64,000 bases of DNA. Source: Nipponacmea schrenckii. Lineage: Eukaryota; Mollusca; Gastropoda; Lottiidae. The DNA is taken from NCBI GenBank assembly GCA_030562195.1, contig CM060199.1, forward strand, positions 23,952,338 through 24,016,337, written 5' to 3'. Position numbers and translations under genes: made by a program. Shown here one piece after another: positions 53,591 to 64,000 of the stretch (position 1 is its first letter; the number at the start of each line of letters is the position of its first letter). A model generated the notes under the pieces. The model saw only the letters and a list, made by a program, of their open reading frames with translations. It was not told where the DNA came from and made no database searches.

Positions 53591-54840
53591 AACATTTTTT
53601 AAAAGCTTATTTCTTGTGACCTTGACCTTTGATGACCGCAACCTTTGGTAGGTCAAAGGTCATTAACCGTGGCTATCAGTTGATACTTTGACCTTTGACC
53701 TCCGACGGCTTCTTCCGGTTTTATAGTTGCCCGAAAACAGCAAATTTCACAATTTTGGACTGCTCTAGAGCGTGACCTAATTAATTAAGAGTGTTAATTT
53801 TTTTCAATTCTTGAGGTGCTTTTTGTCTTCTTTCCAACGATATAAAACAAAAGTTTGCAAAATGATCTTAGAATGATTTCTATTATCAAATAAAACAAAA
53901 CCGGAAGTTTTATCTCTGACCGGAAGTGAGAACTGGAAGTTGAGGGATTTTTGCTTGAGCAAGTTTATTTTCAGTTCGATTTTGACCGGATTTTCAGATT
54001 TGAAAACTTCAATGTATTTGTCAACTAACAATTATAGGTTTTATGCAATTAAGTTAAATATTTTACCCATGATTTGCAATTCAATATTCAAGGGTCATCT
54101 GCAAAAATTTCAGACCGTGATTTCTCGTTTAATACAAATGGTAAAATTTTGAAACTTTACCAGTTGATAGGCGATGTGATTATAATTTTTGAAAAAAATG
54201 AGAAAAAAAAAATTCCACTTCCGGTTTAGCCTCAAATGACGTAATTACGTAACTTACGGTCTATAACTGCTAGGTGAAAAGTGAAAACTGTTTTATAAAT
54301 AACTTGTCAATAGTAATTGATTTGAGCTGCCATATTTGCCGCCATTTTGAATTTTCGTTACAATTCTTAAATCCGAAATTCAGACACTATTGATAGATCG
54401 ATTTTGATGAAATTTAGCACATAGATACAATGGATTATTATCTACCTTGTCTTGGAGACTGATTTTCAAATTTCGTATTTTCTTTTTTCGAATTATTTAA
54501 ATTTCAATTTTTTCAAAATTAGGTCACTTTAACGGCTACAGAAGGTGTGACCCACTTAATCTATGACCTTGAAAATTAGGTCAAATAATATTCAATATAT
54601 TGTCTAAGAGTAGATATTTTTTAATTTGGCTTATTTAAAAAATTCATAGAGATAAGTGTACTTAAATACAGCAAAAATTAATAATTTTCACCATCATTAA
54701 CCGTTACGGAAGGTGTGACCTAATTATTTTATGACTTTGAAAACTAGGTAAAATGATATTCAATATATTGTCTAGATGTAGGTCATTGCAAATTTAGCCT
54801 ACATTATATTTTAAGGCTCTCGAAATACGTTCATAATTGT
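53591..54840. repeat. Relative of the 0.5-2.7 kb repeat, with duplicated sub-blocks
   Basis: CTTGTGACCTTGACCTTTGA at about 53616 followed by TTCCGGTTTTATAG at 53713 matches the order in the first repeat block, at lower similarity. Further on, two versions of ACGGxxxxAGAAGGTGTGACC with a following CAATATATTGTCTA occur at about 54532-54606 and 54704-54773. Two AGGTCAAAGGTCA words in opposite orientation lie at 53650-53662 and 53689-53701. Confidence 0.55.
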
Positions 54841-55504
54841 AAGCAATTCTAGTTTATGTTTGTCTTCATGGTATATTTTCTGAAGGATAGTCCAAGTTAA
54901 GAAATGACCTGGAATGTTAAAATGTGGAGCCACTCTAGGTGCTTTACCATCTTTCTTTAATTTAATGACTAAATGAAGTAACAGTTTGCCCTACATATTG
55001 AATTCCACATTCCGAACATGTTAAACAATAAATCACATAATTGGATGTGCAATTAACAGCATCTTTGATGAAAAACACTCTGGAGTCTTTACTTGTTATT
55101 GTATTGGAGGTATTGATGGTGTCACATGCTTCATATGGAGGTCTTCGTCATAAGCAAGGTGAGCATCCCCAAGTATCTACATTCATAGGCCTATCACTTT
55201 TATTACGTAACTTATTAGCGTGAAGGATGTCACCAATAGTCTTGTTTCTTTTTTCTGCCATGATGATCTTACTTTTGTTCATAACTCTCTTCATTCTTTC
55301 ACTGGTATCTAATAATGTTTTATCTTTGGCCATATTTCTGATGTTAGGTTGGCGAGGATCATATGTTGTAACCCAGGGTATGATCTTTTTGTTGCTGTCA
55401 TTGTCCTTTATATTGGTCTTACAGTGAAGGAGTTCTTGACGAGTTTGAAGTTGAACTTTAGTGTGATCACAATTATCTTCTTCATGATTGGTTTGGATGT
55501 TCAA
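54841..55504 (-). pseudogene. Penelope-like element: linker and GIY-YIG fragment
   Basis: The frame at 55504-55148 has the post-RT linker (IIPWVTTYDPRQPNIRNMAK, DTSERMKRVMN, KTIGDILHANKL). Continuing on the minus strand, about 55060-54970 reads TSNYVIYCLTCSECGIQYVG, the GIY-YIG nuclease N-terminal motif, then PHFNIPGHF near 54910. Several stops and shifts lie between. GIY-YIG nicks the target for Penelope-type reverse transcription. The RT itself is absent here. Confidence 0.75.
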
Positions 55505-55529
55505 TCATTATTATTAGTTTTATGGTGCA

Positions 55530-56800
55530 CATGGAAATGTGGACGTATATTGTCATCGCCCCTGTCCGTCCGTTGGTCTGTCCACATTTGTTGTATCCGC
55601 AATACAGGCTACAGTTTTTATCCGATTTTAATTTAAATTGGTATACATGTATATATTGATGATATCTCGGTCAAGTTCGAAAATGGAAATTATCGCATGA
55701 ACGGTTTTTGAGTTATTGTGCTTGACTTAGTAAAACGCGTCAAATTTAGGTTGTATACACTATAGAGGCTACAGTTTTTATCCTATCTTAATGAAAGTTA
55801 ACATACATGTATATATTCATATCTCGGTCAAGTTCGAAAATGGAAATTATGGCATGAACGGTTTGTTTGAGTTATTGCACTTGACTTAGTCAAAAGAGGC
55901 TACAGTTTTTATCCGATCTTAATGAAACTTGGTAAACATGAATATATTAAGGATATCTCGGTCAAGTTTGAAAATGAAAATTTTCGCATAAATGGTTTTT
56001 AGTTATTGCCCTTGACTTAGTAAAAATGCGTCAAATTTGGGTTGTATCCACAATGGAAGCTGAAGTTTTTATCCAATCTTAATGAAACTTGGTATAAATA
56101 TATATATTGATGATATCTTGGTCAAGTTCGAAAATGGAAATTATTGCATGAATAGTTTTTGAGTTATTGCCCTTGACTTAGTAAAACGCGTCAAATTTGG
56201 GTTGTATCCACAATAAAGGCTACAGTTTATATCCAATCTTAATGAAACTTGGTATACATGTATATATTGATCAGATCTCAGCAAGTTCGAAAATGGAAAT
56301 TATCGAATGAACGGATTCTGAGTTATTGCCCTTGAGTTAGTAAAAACGCGTCAAATTTGGGTTGTATCCACGGTGGAGGCTAAAGTTTATATCCAATCTT
56401 CATGAAACTTGGTATGCATGTGTAGAAATTATCGAATGAACAGATTTTTAGTTATTGACCTTGACTTAGTAAAAGCAATATGGATGTGATGTATACTACC
56501 ATTGCCCCTTTCCATCTGTTGGTCTGCCCTTGACTGTCTGTCCTTGAAATAGTAAAAACAATATGAATGTATATTAGGTCCATCCCTCTGTCCATCTATC
56601 CCTCCCTCCCTCTGTCCGTACATCAGTCCGTCCCTCTGTCCGTCCTTCCCTATGTCCGTACATCAGTCCGTCCTTGACTTTGTAATAACCCATCAATTTC
56701 GGCTCGTTTAGATGTATATTACGGTTGCCCCTATCTCTATCAGTCTACACTCGAAGTACCAAAAACCCATCAATTTCGGCTTGTCGCCATGATAGAAGCT
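55530..56800 (+). repeat. Dispersed repeat: diverged ~161-bp units and CCGTCC-rich tail
   Basis: Starts TGGACGTATATTGTCATCGC CCCTGTCCG and contains about six units with GAGGCTACAGTTTTTATCCG and CGGTCAAGTTCGAAAATGGA at ~150-170 bp spacing. From 56490 it turns into short tandem CCGTCCCTCTGT and CCATCTATCCCTCCC words. Same family as 60.2-64 kb but more diverged. Confidence 0.88.
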
Positions 56801-57043
56801 TGACTAAGATCATTGCTGATTTGTTGTGGAGTTTCAATTCATACAGTCTTTTATGCTTCAAAAATCAAGAATTTACTGGGGTTTTTTCTCTCTACAGGTA
56901 AAGTTCACTTTATTTAGATCTTAATTCTATTTCAAAATGTTTATTGGTCATCCATGTTTATGTTGATATTTCTTTTTAGAAAAGAAATAAATCAATTTTA
57001 CAAGTCAGTATCTTAAGAATATTTATGAACCTTAATTATGGTT

Positions 57044-57180
57044 ATAGCCTCCTCTGCCTTGCCGAGCTGTGTGGTAGGCAGAAGACAGAATTCCATTGAA
57101 TGGTCTTACAGGGAGTAGCGCCCCTGCCTTGCCGAGCTGTTGGGGTAGGCAGAAGACTGTATTTCTTTAAATGGTGTTAG
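57044..57180 (+). repeat. Flanking repeat, left of Penelope-like element
   Basis: Two units of CTGCCTTGCCGAGCTGT and GGTAGGCAGAAGAC, about 58 bp apart, with ATGGTCTTACAGGGAGTAGC between them. A matching pair lies at 59480-59630 on the other side of the Penelope-like remnant in the same orientation. Confidence 0.75.
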
Positions 57181-57489
57181 ATGGTGATGAGAGTTAAGTC
57201 TCATAAAAGCACTGGCCTAGGTCACAAAGCAAAGATTTATGATAAAAAAACAAGGTGCAAGTTAAAGGTTATGAAAATTAAATTTGTTATTTTTGAAAAA
57301 CACATCTCTAAAAAGTATAATTTCTTTTGGTAAAATAGCTGGGAAATATAAAAATTCTTCTGTCAATGAATACCTAATGATAGATCCTGTAATATGAGAA
57401 CATCAATGAATAAATTTTGGACATGTACCTGCAAGAAATTGAAAGATATTAGAGAAAGTAAAATTGCTGGAAATTAAATCTTAATTGGT

Positions 57490-58200
57490 TTACAAAATAT
57501 TAGATTGTTGAGGGTCAAGTCTACCATGGACTAGGTTATTACTGATGTTTTTGTTTCTTCTATAGGCTGTTACAAGTCTCTTGCTGTAAACATGGGGATA
57601 TTGGTCTTGAAGTTTCTGGTAGTGGCGTCTAACGATATTTGAGGCATTAGTGGCAGTATGGTTGTAGGTGGCAACAAAGGGTATTATCTGGTTATCGTGC
57701 TGTATATTTAATCCATTTGGGTGTACGGTTTGAAGTTGGTCCATCCAATAACTCTCGCGTTGAAGTCTTCTTTGCTTAGGCTTGATATTGATCATAGGTT
57801 GTATCTTTTCGATTGGCATAATCAACAAGTCTTCAATGGAATGGTCGGCTAGATTAAAGTGATTTGAAATTGGTCTATTTTTGCTATGTACTATATCGTA
57901 CCGATGGCCATTAAATCGAGTCCGTAATGCGTTTTTAATTTCTCCAATGTACTGTACCTCACATTTTTTACATGAAATTAGGTAAATAAGGTTTTGGTCG
58001 TCGCATGAAAGTTGGTTAGTCATAAGAAAAGTTTTGTCAGTTTTATTGTTTTTAAAGAAATGAGAAATAGGTTCATGTTTGCAGGTACGACACGCAGAGC
58101 CACCACAAGATTTTGAGCCAAATCCAGTCGGCGGAGGAGGGGGGTCATGTTTTTTCTGAAGTTGTAATAACGTGTCGTTTTTAATTTTGCGTAAAAATCT
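57490..58200 (-). pseudogene. Penelope-like element: GIY-YIG domain
   Basis: The frame 58023-57490 (177 residues) has LIYLISCKKCEVQYIGE, ALRTRFNGHRYDI, PISNHFNLADHS and the late RLQRESYWMDQLQTVHP block of GIY-YIG nucleases in Penelope-like elements, then an IIPFVATYNHTATNASNIV tail. Upstream in the same frame (58023-58140) is a cysteine-rich stretch (SCGGSACRTCKHEP) that precedes the nuclease in this family. Open and nearly intact over this part. It forms one element with the RT at 58540-59400, from which it is separated by about 340 bases of inserted or decayed sequence. Confidence 0.82.
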
Positions 58201-58539
58201 GAACCAAATATCTTACAATATACGTTATATGTAGAAAAAATAGCTCATACTGAAAAGACTATATATAACAACAACTTCACTAACCAAAAGTGGTCGTTTT
58301 TGATTTGATTGATTTACTCTAGAGTTATTTAGAGATATACTTTTTGAATATTTAGGTATTCGTCTCTGTCACACAATCATGTACATTTATTAATGTGATA
58401 TAATTGTGTATTATTGTTCTGTAATGTAATGCAATGTTAATGAAATAAAATATTTTCGTTTTGAGTAACTCCTCTCTTGCTATTCACTAACAACTAGGTT
58501 GCACGATGAATCAAAATTGGTCTGTCGTGTACAAATCCT
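58201..58539. other. Non-coding insert between RT and GIY-YIG parts
   Basis: No coding resemblance on either strand. It replaces the linker between RT and nuclease. AATAAAATATTTTCG near 58444 is A/T-rich but unassigned. Confidence 0.45.
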
Positions 58540-59400
58540 ATGGACTATGGAACCTTAGGATTTGTGATTTTATTATCGCTTCGGGTGAAACGAGCTTTTA
58601 AACAAAAGTTGGTGTGTATCGGTTGCTTTGAAGAATACTTTTACATCTACTTTAGAAGATTGTTCGAAATCGTTTCCCTTGAACAGTGTAGTGTCCAAGA
58701 AATCCATACTATTGTCGCTAATGTTTGCCGTTAATTTAACTAAAGGGTGGTGGTTGTTCAGAATTTCAAAATATTGCCAAAAGTTTTCTAATGATTCAGT
58801 TCAAATAATAAAAATGTCGCGTTACCACTCAGCCATAAAGATGTTCGCGTAGCTAGGAGCAAATCGTTTGCCCATAGCTGTTTGGAAATAAGTTTTTCCA
58901 TTAAAAGTAAAGTCATTGCGCGTTAAACATATTTCAAGAAGTTCTAAAATTTCTTTATCTGGTCTTTCATCGGAAGGATTTCTATGAAAGGCTTTACGGA
59001 CAGCGTCTAAACCAACATTGTTATCCATGTTGGTATACATACTCGAAACATCTAAAGATATAAAAAAATGCATAAGGCGGAATATCTAATTTTTTGATTT
59101 TTTCAATAAAGTCGGTAGTATCTTTAAGATATGATGGATGTTTACATGCCAAAGGTAATAAAAAATAATCAATATATTCAGAAACTTGGTATGACTCACT
59201 AGCGCAATTGGAAATAATCGGTCTGCCTTTCGGTATCTTATTTGCGACGCTCCATTCGGTTTAGGGATTCTTGTGGATTTTCGGTAATGAATAAATATGG
59301 CGTTAACTTGCATTTGGTTTCACGGAAAGATAGTCAAATCGTGCATCAGAAAGAATCTTCTTTGTTACTAGTGTTTTCAAAATATCATTGATTTATTTCG
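58540..59400 (-). pseudogene. Penelope-like reverse transcriptase remnant
   Basis: About 59310-59090 gives shifted pieces of the RT fingers, including a KIPKGRPIISNCAS-like segment split between frames. The frame 59073-58822 has FISLDVSSMYTNMDNNVGLD with the first catalytic Asp, then EICLTRNDFTFNGKTYFQTA and GKRFAPSYANIFMAEW. Immediately after, a stop and a short deletion remove most of the second catalytic motif (only RDIFI remains), before FWQYFEILNNHHPLVKL and SMDFLDTTLFKG (58790-58640). The element cannot be active. Confidence 0.82.
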
Positions 59401-59479
59401 CCGTTTCCATGAAAATTGGTCTGTCTAGTTCACGATAATGATTTTGGTTGCTTAATTGTTTTTCTAATTAAAAAATATA

Positions 59480-59630
59480 GTGCCCCTGCCTTGCTAAGCT
59501 GTGCGGTAGGCAGAAGACATATTATCTTTAAATATTTTGAAATATTTAAATATCTTTAATATCTGCAAGATAATATTCCTTTTAATGGTCTTACAGGGAT
59601 TAGCGCCCCTGCCTTGCCAAGCAAAGCTAC
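59480..59630 (+). repeat. Flanking repeat, right of Penelope-like element
   Basis: CCCCTGCCTTGCTAAGCTGT then GGTAGGCAGAAGAC, followed by ATGGTCTTACAGGGATTAGC and another GCCTTGCCAAGC. Direct match to 57044-57180. Penelope-like elements often carry LTR-like direct repeats, but insertion into an existing tandem repeat would look the same. Confidence 0.7.
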
Positions 59631-59991
59631 TGTGTGATATTGATAAAATTTAATATCAAATATATACAAAATCAAAGTTGTCAATACATACAGCTACTAG
59701 TTAATTACATTCTTGAATGAATTAACAAAATAATGCATCATACCAACTGTTTCATTTATATTAACAAAGCTGCCAGTGGGCGTATATTACCTTGCCTGGC
59801 AAGCCCTGGTTTAAGATGGAGTTACCTTTGGTTTTAAAACAAGCCTTTGATTTTTAGCTCCTAATCATCTACAAGGCACAATTCTTTACGGATTTTGACA
59901 AAACTTGCTGAAATTGTTATCACCCAAGGGTGAACCCTATTAAAAATTAAGTTTAATGAGTTTTTACCCTGTTAGAAGGTTTAATTAAACT

Positions 59992-60036
59992 TGTATATTG
60001 TACACTATCACCCCAAAAAGAAGTGTACAATATACA
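59992..60036. repeat. 15-bp perfect hairpin
   Basis: TGTATATTGTACACT (59992-60006) and AGTGTACAATATACA (60022-60036) are exact reverse complements around a 15-base loop. No T-run follows and no gene is adjacent, so it is not read as a terminator. Confidence 0.8.
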
Positions 60037-60224
60037 TAAGCTTATATGACCTGCCTGGCAATTTTTTTTTACAGTAGAGTAGTCAGATTTCTATTCTTAT
60101 TAATTTAATGTTGTTTTCAAGAAAATGATGTTGGAAAAAAATTGGTTAATGGTGTCCATGGCACTTGGTTTGTTTGAATACCTTACCACTGCATAACAGT
60201 TTCAATTACTTCCCATTCCGTTTT

Positions 60225-62000
60225 ATTTTTATACGCCCACATCGAAATGTCGACGTATATTGCCGTCGCCCCCGTCCGTCCGTCCACATTTGTTGTATCC
60301 ACGATAGAGGCTACAGTTTTTATCCGATCTTAATGAAACTTGGTATACATGTATATATTGATGATATCTCGGTCAAGTTCGAAAATGGAAATTATCGCAT
60401 GAACGTTTTTTGAGTTATTGCCCTTGACTTAGTAAAAACACGTCAAATTTGGGTTGTATCCACAATAGAGGCTACAGTTTTTATCTGATCTTAATGAAAC
60501 TTGGTACACATGTATATATTGATGATATCCCGGTCAAGTTCGAAAATAGAAATAATCGCATGAACGGTTTTTGAGTTATTGCCCTTGACTTAGTAAAAAC
60601 ACGTCAAATTTGGGTTGTATCCACAATAGAGGCTACAGTTTTTATCTGATCTTAATGAAACTTGGTATACATGTATATATTGATGATATCCCGGTCAAGT
60701 TCGAAAATAGAAATAATCGCATGAGCGGTTTTAGAGTTATGGCCCTTGACTTTGTAAAAACGTGTCAAATTTGGGTTGTATCCAAAATAGAGGCTACAGT
60801 TTTTATCTGATCTTATTGAAACTTGGTATACATGTATATATTGATGATATCTCGGTCAAGTTCGAAAATAGTAATAATCACATGAGCGGTTTTTGAGTTA
60901 TTGCACTTGACTTAGTAAAAACGTGTCAAATTTGGGTTTTATCCACAATAGAGGCTACAGTTTTTATCCGATCTTAATGAAACTTGGTATACATGTATAT
61001 ATTAAGGATATCTCGGTCAAGTTCGAAAATGGAAATTATCGCATGAATGGTTTTTGCGTTATTGCCCTGGACTTAGTAAAAACGCGTCAAATTTGGGTTG
61101 TATCCACAATAGAGGCTACAGTTTTTATCCGATCTTAATGAAACTTGGTATACATGTATATATTAAGGATATCTCGGTCAAGTTCGAAAATGGAAATTAT
61201 CGCATGAATGGTTTTTGCGTTATTGCCCTGGACTTAGTAAAAACGCGTCAAATTTGGGTTGTATCCACGATAGAGGCTACAGTTTTTATCCGATCTTAAT
61301 GAAACTTGGTATACATGTATATATTGATGATATCCCGGTCAAGTTCGAAAATAGAAATAATCGCATGAGCGGTTTTAGAGTTATTGCCCTTGACTTTGTA
61401 AAAACGTGTCAAATTTGGGTTGTATCCACAATAGAGGCTACAGTTTTTATCCGATCTTAATGAAACTTGGTATACATGTATTTATTGATGATATCTCGGT
61501 CAAGTTCGAAAATAGAAATAATCACATGAGCGGTTTTTGAGTTATTGCCCTTGACTTAGTAAACACGCGTCAAATTTGGGTTGTATCCACAATAGAGGCT
61601 ACAGTTTTTATCCGATCTTAATGAAACTTGGTATACATGTATATATTGATGATATCTCGGTCAAGTTCGAAAATAGAAATAATCGCATGAGCGGTTTTAG
61701 AGTTATTGCCCTTGACTTAGTAAAAACGTGTCAAATTTGGGTTGTAACCACAATAGAGGCTACAGTTCTTATCTGATCTTAATGAAACTTGGTATACATG
61801 TATATATTGATGATATCTCGGTCAAGTTCGAAAATAGAAATATTCGCATGAGCAGTTTTTGAGTTATTGCCCTTGACTTAGTAAAAACGTGTCAAATTTG
61901 GGTTGTATCCACAATAGAGGCTGCAGTTTTTATCTGATCTTAATGAAACTTGGTATACATGTATATATTAAGGATATCTCGGTCAAGTTCGAAAATGGAA
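60225..62000 (+). repeat. 161-bp tandem array, first block
   Basis: Opens with ATACGCCCACATCGAAATGT and CCCCCGTCCGTCCGTCCACA, then about ten 161-bp units marked by GAGGCTACAGTTTTTATCCG, TGAAACTTGGTATACATGTA and GGTCAAGTTCGAAAAT. Units come in variants (ATTGATGATATCTCGG against ATTAAGGATATCTCGG). Short frames recurring every 161 bp are by-products. Confidence 0.95.
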
Positions 62001-62522
62001 AGGATTTTGATGGAACTTGGTGTAAGCATCAGAATTGATAAGACAATAGTCAAGTTTGAATTTCAGACTTTTTTTAACAAATGGTTTCTGGGTTATTGCC
62101 CTTGACTTAGTAAAATTGTGTCAAAAATATTTGAGGGTGCAAAATAAGCTACAATTTTTAATAGATTTGATGAAACTTGGTATGAGTATTGAAATAGATA
62201 AGATGGTGGTCAAGTTCTAATTTGACAATTTTCCATGAACAGTGTTTGAGTTTTTGCCCTTAACTTCAATGTTAATTCAGTGAATGTTTTTTTGAGATAT
62301 TGCTCTATATATTTTTCAAATTCAATGCTGCCAGTGGGCGTATGTTACCTTGCCTGGCAAGCTGTATTGGATTTGGATAATTTTGACAGTTTGGGTATTT
62401 TTCACTGACTCCTGTTACGTTTGATTTTCAATTACCTGCAAAGCGACACAAGCATGAAATTTTGTTTGTAGAGGATATTTGACAATATGGAAAAACATAG
62501 TTTTCTAACTCATACTTTTCTA
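62001..62522 (+). repeat. Non-array part of the 1,861-bp unit
   Basis: GGAAAGGATTTTGATGGAAC and AGAATTGATAAGACAATAGT begin a diverged section of the same family that ends with GCCAGTGGGCGTATGTTACC TTGCCTGGCAAGC, a phrase also present near 59771. Its first ~140 bases recur at 63858-64000. Confidence 0.8.
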
Positions 62523-64000
62523 CTTATATACATGTATATATTGATGATATCCCGGTCAAGTTCGAAAATAGAAATAATCGCATGAGCGGTTTTAGAGTTA
62601 TTGCCCTTGACTTTGTAAAAACGTGTCAAATTTGGGTTGTATCCAAAATAGAGGCTACAGTTTTTATCTGATCTTATTGAAACTTGGTATACATGTATAT
62701 ATTGATGATATCTAGGTCAAGTTCGAAAATAGTAATAATCACATGAGCGGTTTTTGAGTTATTGCACTTGACTTAGTAAAAACGTGTCAAATTTGGGTTT
62801 TATCCACAATAGAGGCTACAGTTTTTATCCGATCTTAATGAAACTTGGTATACATGTATATATTAAGGATATCTCGGTCAAGTTCGAAAATGGAAATTAT
62901 CGCATGAATGGTTTTTGCGTTATTGCCCTGGACTTAGTAAAAACGCGTCAAATTTGGGTTGTATCCACAATAGAGGCTACAGTTTTTATCCGATCTTAAT
63001 GAAACTTGGTATACATGTATATATTAAGGATATCTCGGTCAAGTTCGAAAATGGAAATTATCGCATGAATGGTTTTTGCGTTATTGCCCTGGACTTAGTA
63101 AAAACGCATCAAATTTGGGTTGTATCCACAATAGAGGCTACAGTTTTTATCCGATCTTAATGAAACTTGGTATACATGTATATATTGATGATATCCCGGT
63201 CAAGTTCGAAAATAGAAATATGCGCATGAGCGGTTTTAGAGTTATTGCCCTTGACTTTGTAAAAACGTGTCAAATTTGGGTTGTATCCACAATAGAGGCT
63301 ACAGTTTTTATCCGATCTTAATGAAACTTGGTATACATGTATATATTGATGATATCTCGGTCAAGTTCGAAAATAGAAATAATCACATGAGCGGTTTTTG
63401 AGTTATTGCCCTTGACTTAGTAAACACGCGTCAAATTTGGGTTGTATCCACAATAGAGGCTACAGTTTTTATCCGATCTTAATGAAACTTGGTATACATG
63501 TATATATTGATGATATCACGGTCAAGTTCGAAAATAGAAATAATCGCATGAGCGGTTTTAGAGTTATTGCCCTTGACTTTGTAAAAACGTGTCAAATTTG
63601 GGTTGTATCCACAATAGAGGCTACAGTTTTTATCCGATCTTAATGAAACTTGGTATACATGTATATATTGATGATATCTCGGTCAAGTTCGAAAATAGAA
63701 ATAATCACATGAGCAGTTTTTGAGTTATTGCCCTTGACTTAGTAAAAACGTGTCAAATTTGGGTTGTATCCACAATAGAGGCTGCAGTTTTTATCTGATC
63801 TTAATGAAACTTGGTATACATGTATATATTAAGGATATCTCGGTCAAGTTCGAAAATGGAAAGGATTTTGATGGAACTTGGTGTAAGCATCAGAATTGAT
63901 AAGACAATAGTCAAGTTTGAATTTCAGACTTTTTTTAACAAATGGTTTCTGGGTTATTGCCCTTGACTTAGTAAAATTGCCTCAAAAATATTTGAGGGTG
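62523..64000 (+). repeat. Second copy of the array, offset 1,861 bp
   Basis: 62523-64000 repeats about 60662-62139 unit for unit with only scattered substitutions (for example TCTCGG to TCTAGG near 62712). The order of unit variants is preserved, so it is a segmental tandem duplication and not independent amplification. It continues past the window end. Confidence 0.93.

Noticed and set aside
59992..60036. Hairpin as a transcription terminator
   Set aside because: No bacterial context, no adjacent gene and no T-tract.
60165..63643. Series of near-identical short frames
   Set aside because: They repeat every 161 bp in a non-coding array.

Overview
The window looks like an intergenic, repeat-dominated stretch of an invertebrate nuclear genome, most likely a marine mollusc or similar lophotrochozoan. 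That is an inference. It rests on spliced genes, AT-rich DNA, two assembly gaps of exactly 500 N, and a transposon mix (BEL/Pao, Penelope-like, DIRS-like, APE LINEs, I-type LINE, pogo, a Polinton-type integrase) set among satellites. I see no ordinary single-copy host gene, no tRNA or rRNA, and no CRISPR. Nearly everything coding belongs to a mobile element and most copies are broken.

Layout. 0.4-2.7 kb: nested non-coding dispersed repeats. 3.1-4.1 kb: a tyrosine recombinase remnant followed by inverted repeats (DIRS-like end). 4.1-7.4 kb: an antisense APE LINE (ORF1, endonuclease, RT) split by a hAT-type MITE with a clean 8-bp target duplication. 7.4-8.8 kb: a second LINE in head-to-head pieces around a perfect 24-bp hairpin. 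9.6-10.2 kb: an end module plus ~180-bp satellite, then a gap. 11.4-12.5 kb: RNase H end of an I-type LINE. 14.5-17.4 kb: hairpin and 51-bp minisatellite. 17.75-21.57 kb: a terminal-inverted-repeat element carrying a DUF7869-like gene. 21.9-25.7 kb: an antisense BEL/Pao element. 27.5-29.2 kb (after the second gap): compact antisense genes led by a fusion of a parvovirus-VP1-type phospholipase A2 domain to a Polinton-type integrase, ending at a GC-rich hairpin set into the satellite, which resumes at 29.2-30.4 kb.

32.4-41.5 kb holds the most interesting gene. Its four exons, joined by phase-consistent splice sites, encode an acidic repeat region, a PHD finger, a MULE-like transposase core, a ubiquitin-specific protease (C19) and a Ulp1/SENP-like (C48) protease. 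Several 1-base frame breaks, some at A-runs, and a 0.6-kb tandem duplication interrupt it.

41.6-48.3 kb: a 114-bp tandem array, then ~29 satellite monomers in opposite orientation with 521-bp and 544-bp higher-order units, closed by the same end module as at 9.6 kb. 48.3-50.3 kb: a fold-back-like element with ~0.5-kb inverted arms and a SAM/HTH gene fragment. 50.5-52.5 kb: pogo-like transposase fragments and a ~0.38-kb direct repeat. 54.8-59.4 kb: two antisense Penelope-like remnants. 55.5-56.8 and 60.2-64 kb: arrays of a ~161-bp repeat, with a recent 1,861-bp segmental duplication running off the window end.

Functionally the genes do not form a host pathway. They are transposition machineries (recombinase, integrase, RT/endonuclease, DDE-type transposases), with the unusual addition of ubiquitin/SUMO-directed proteases and a lipase-like domain.
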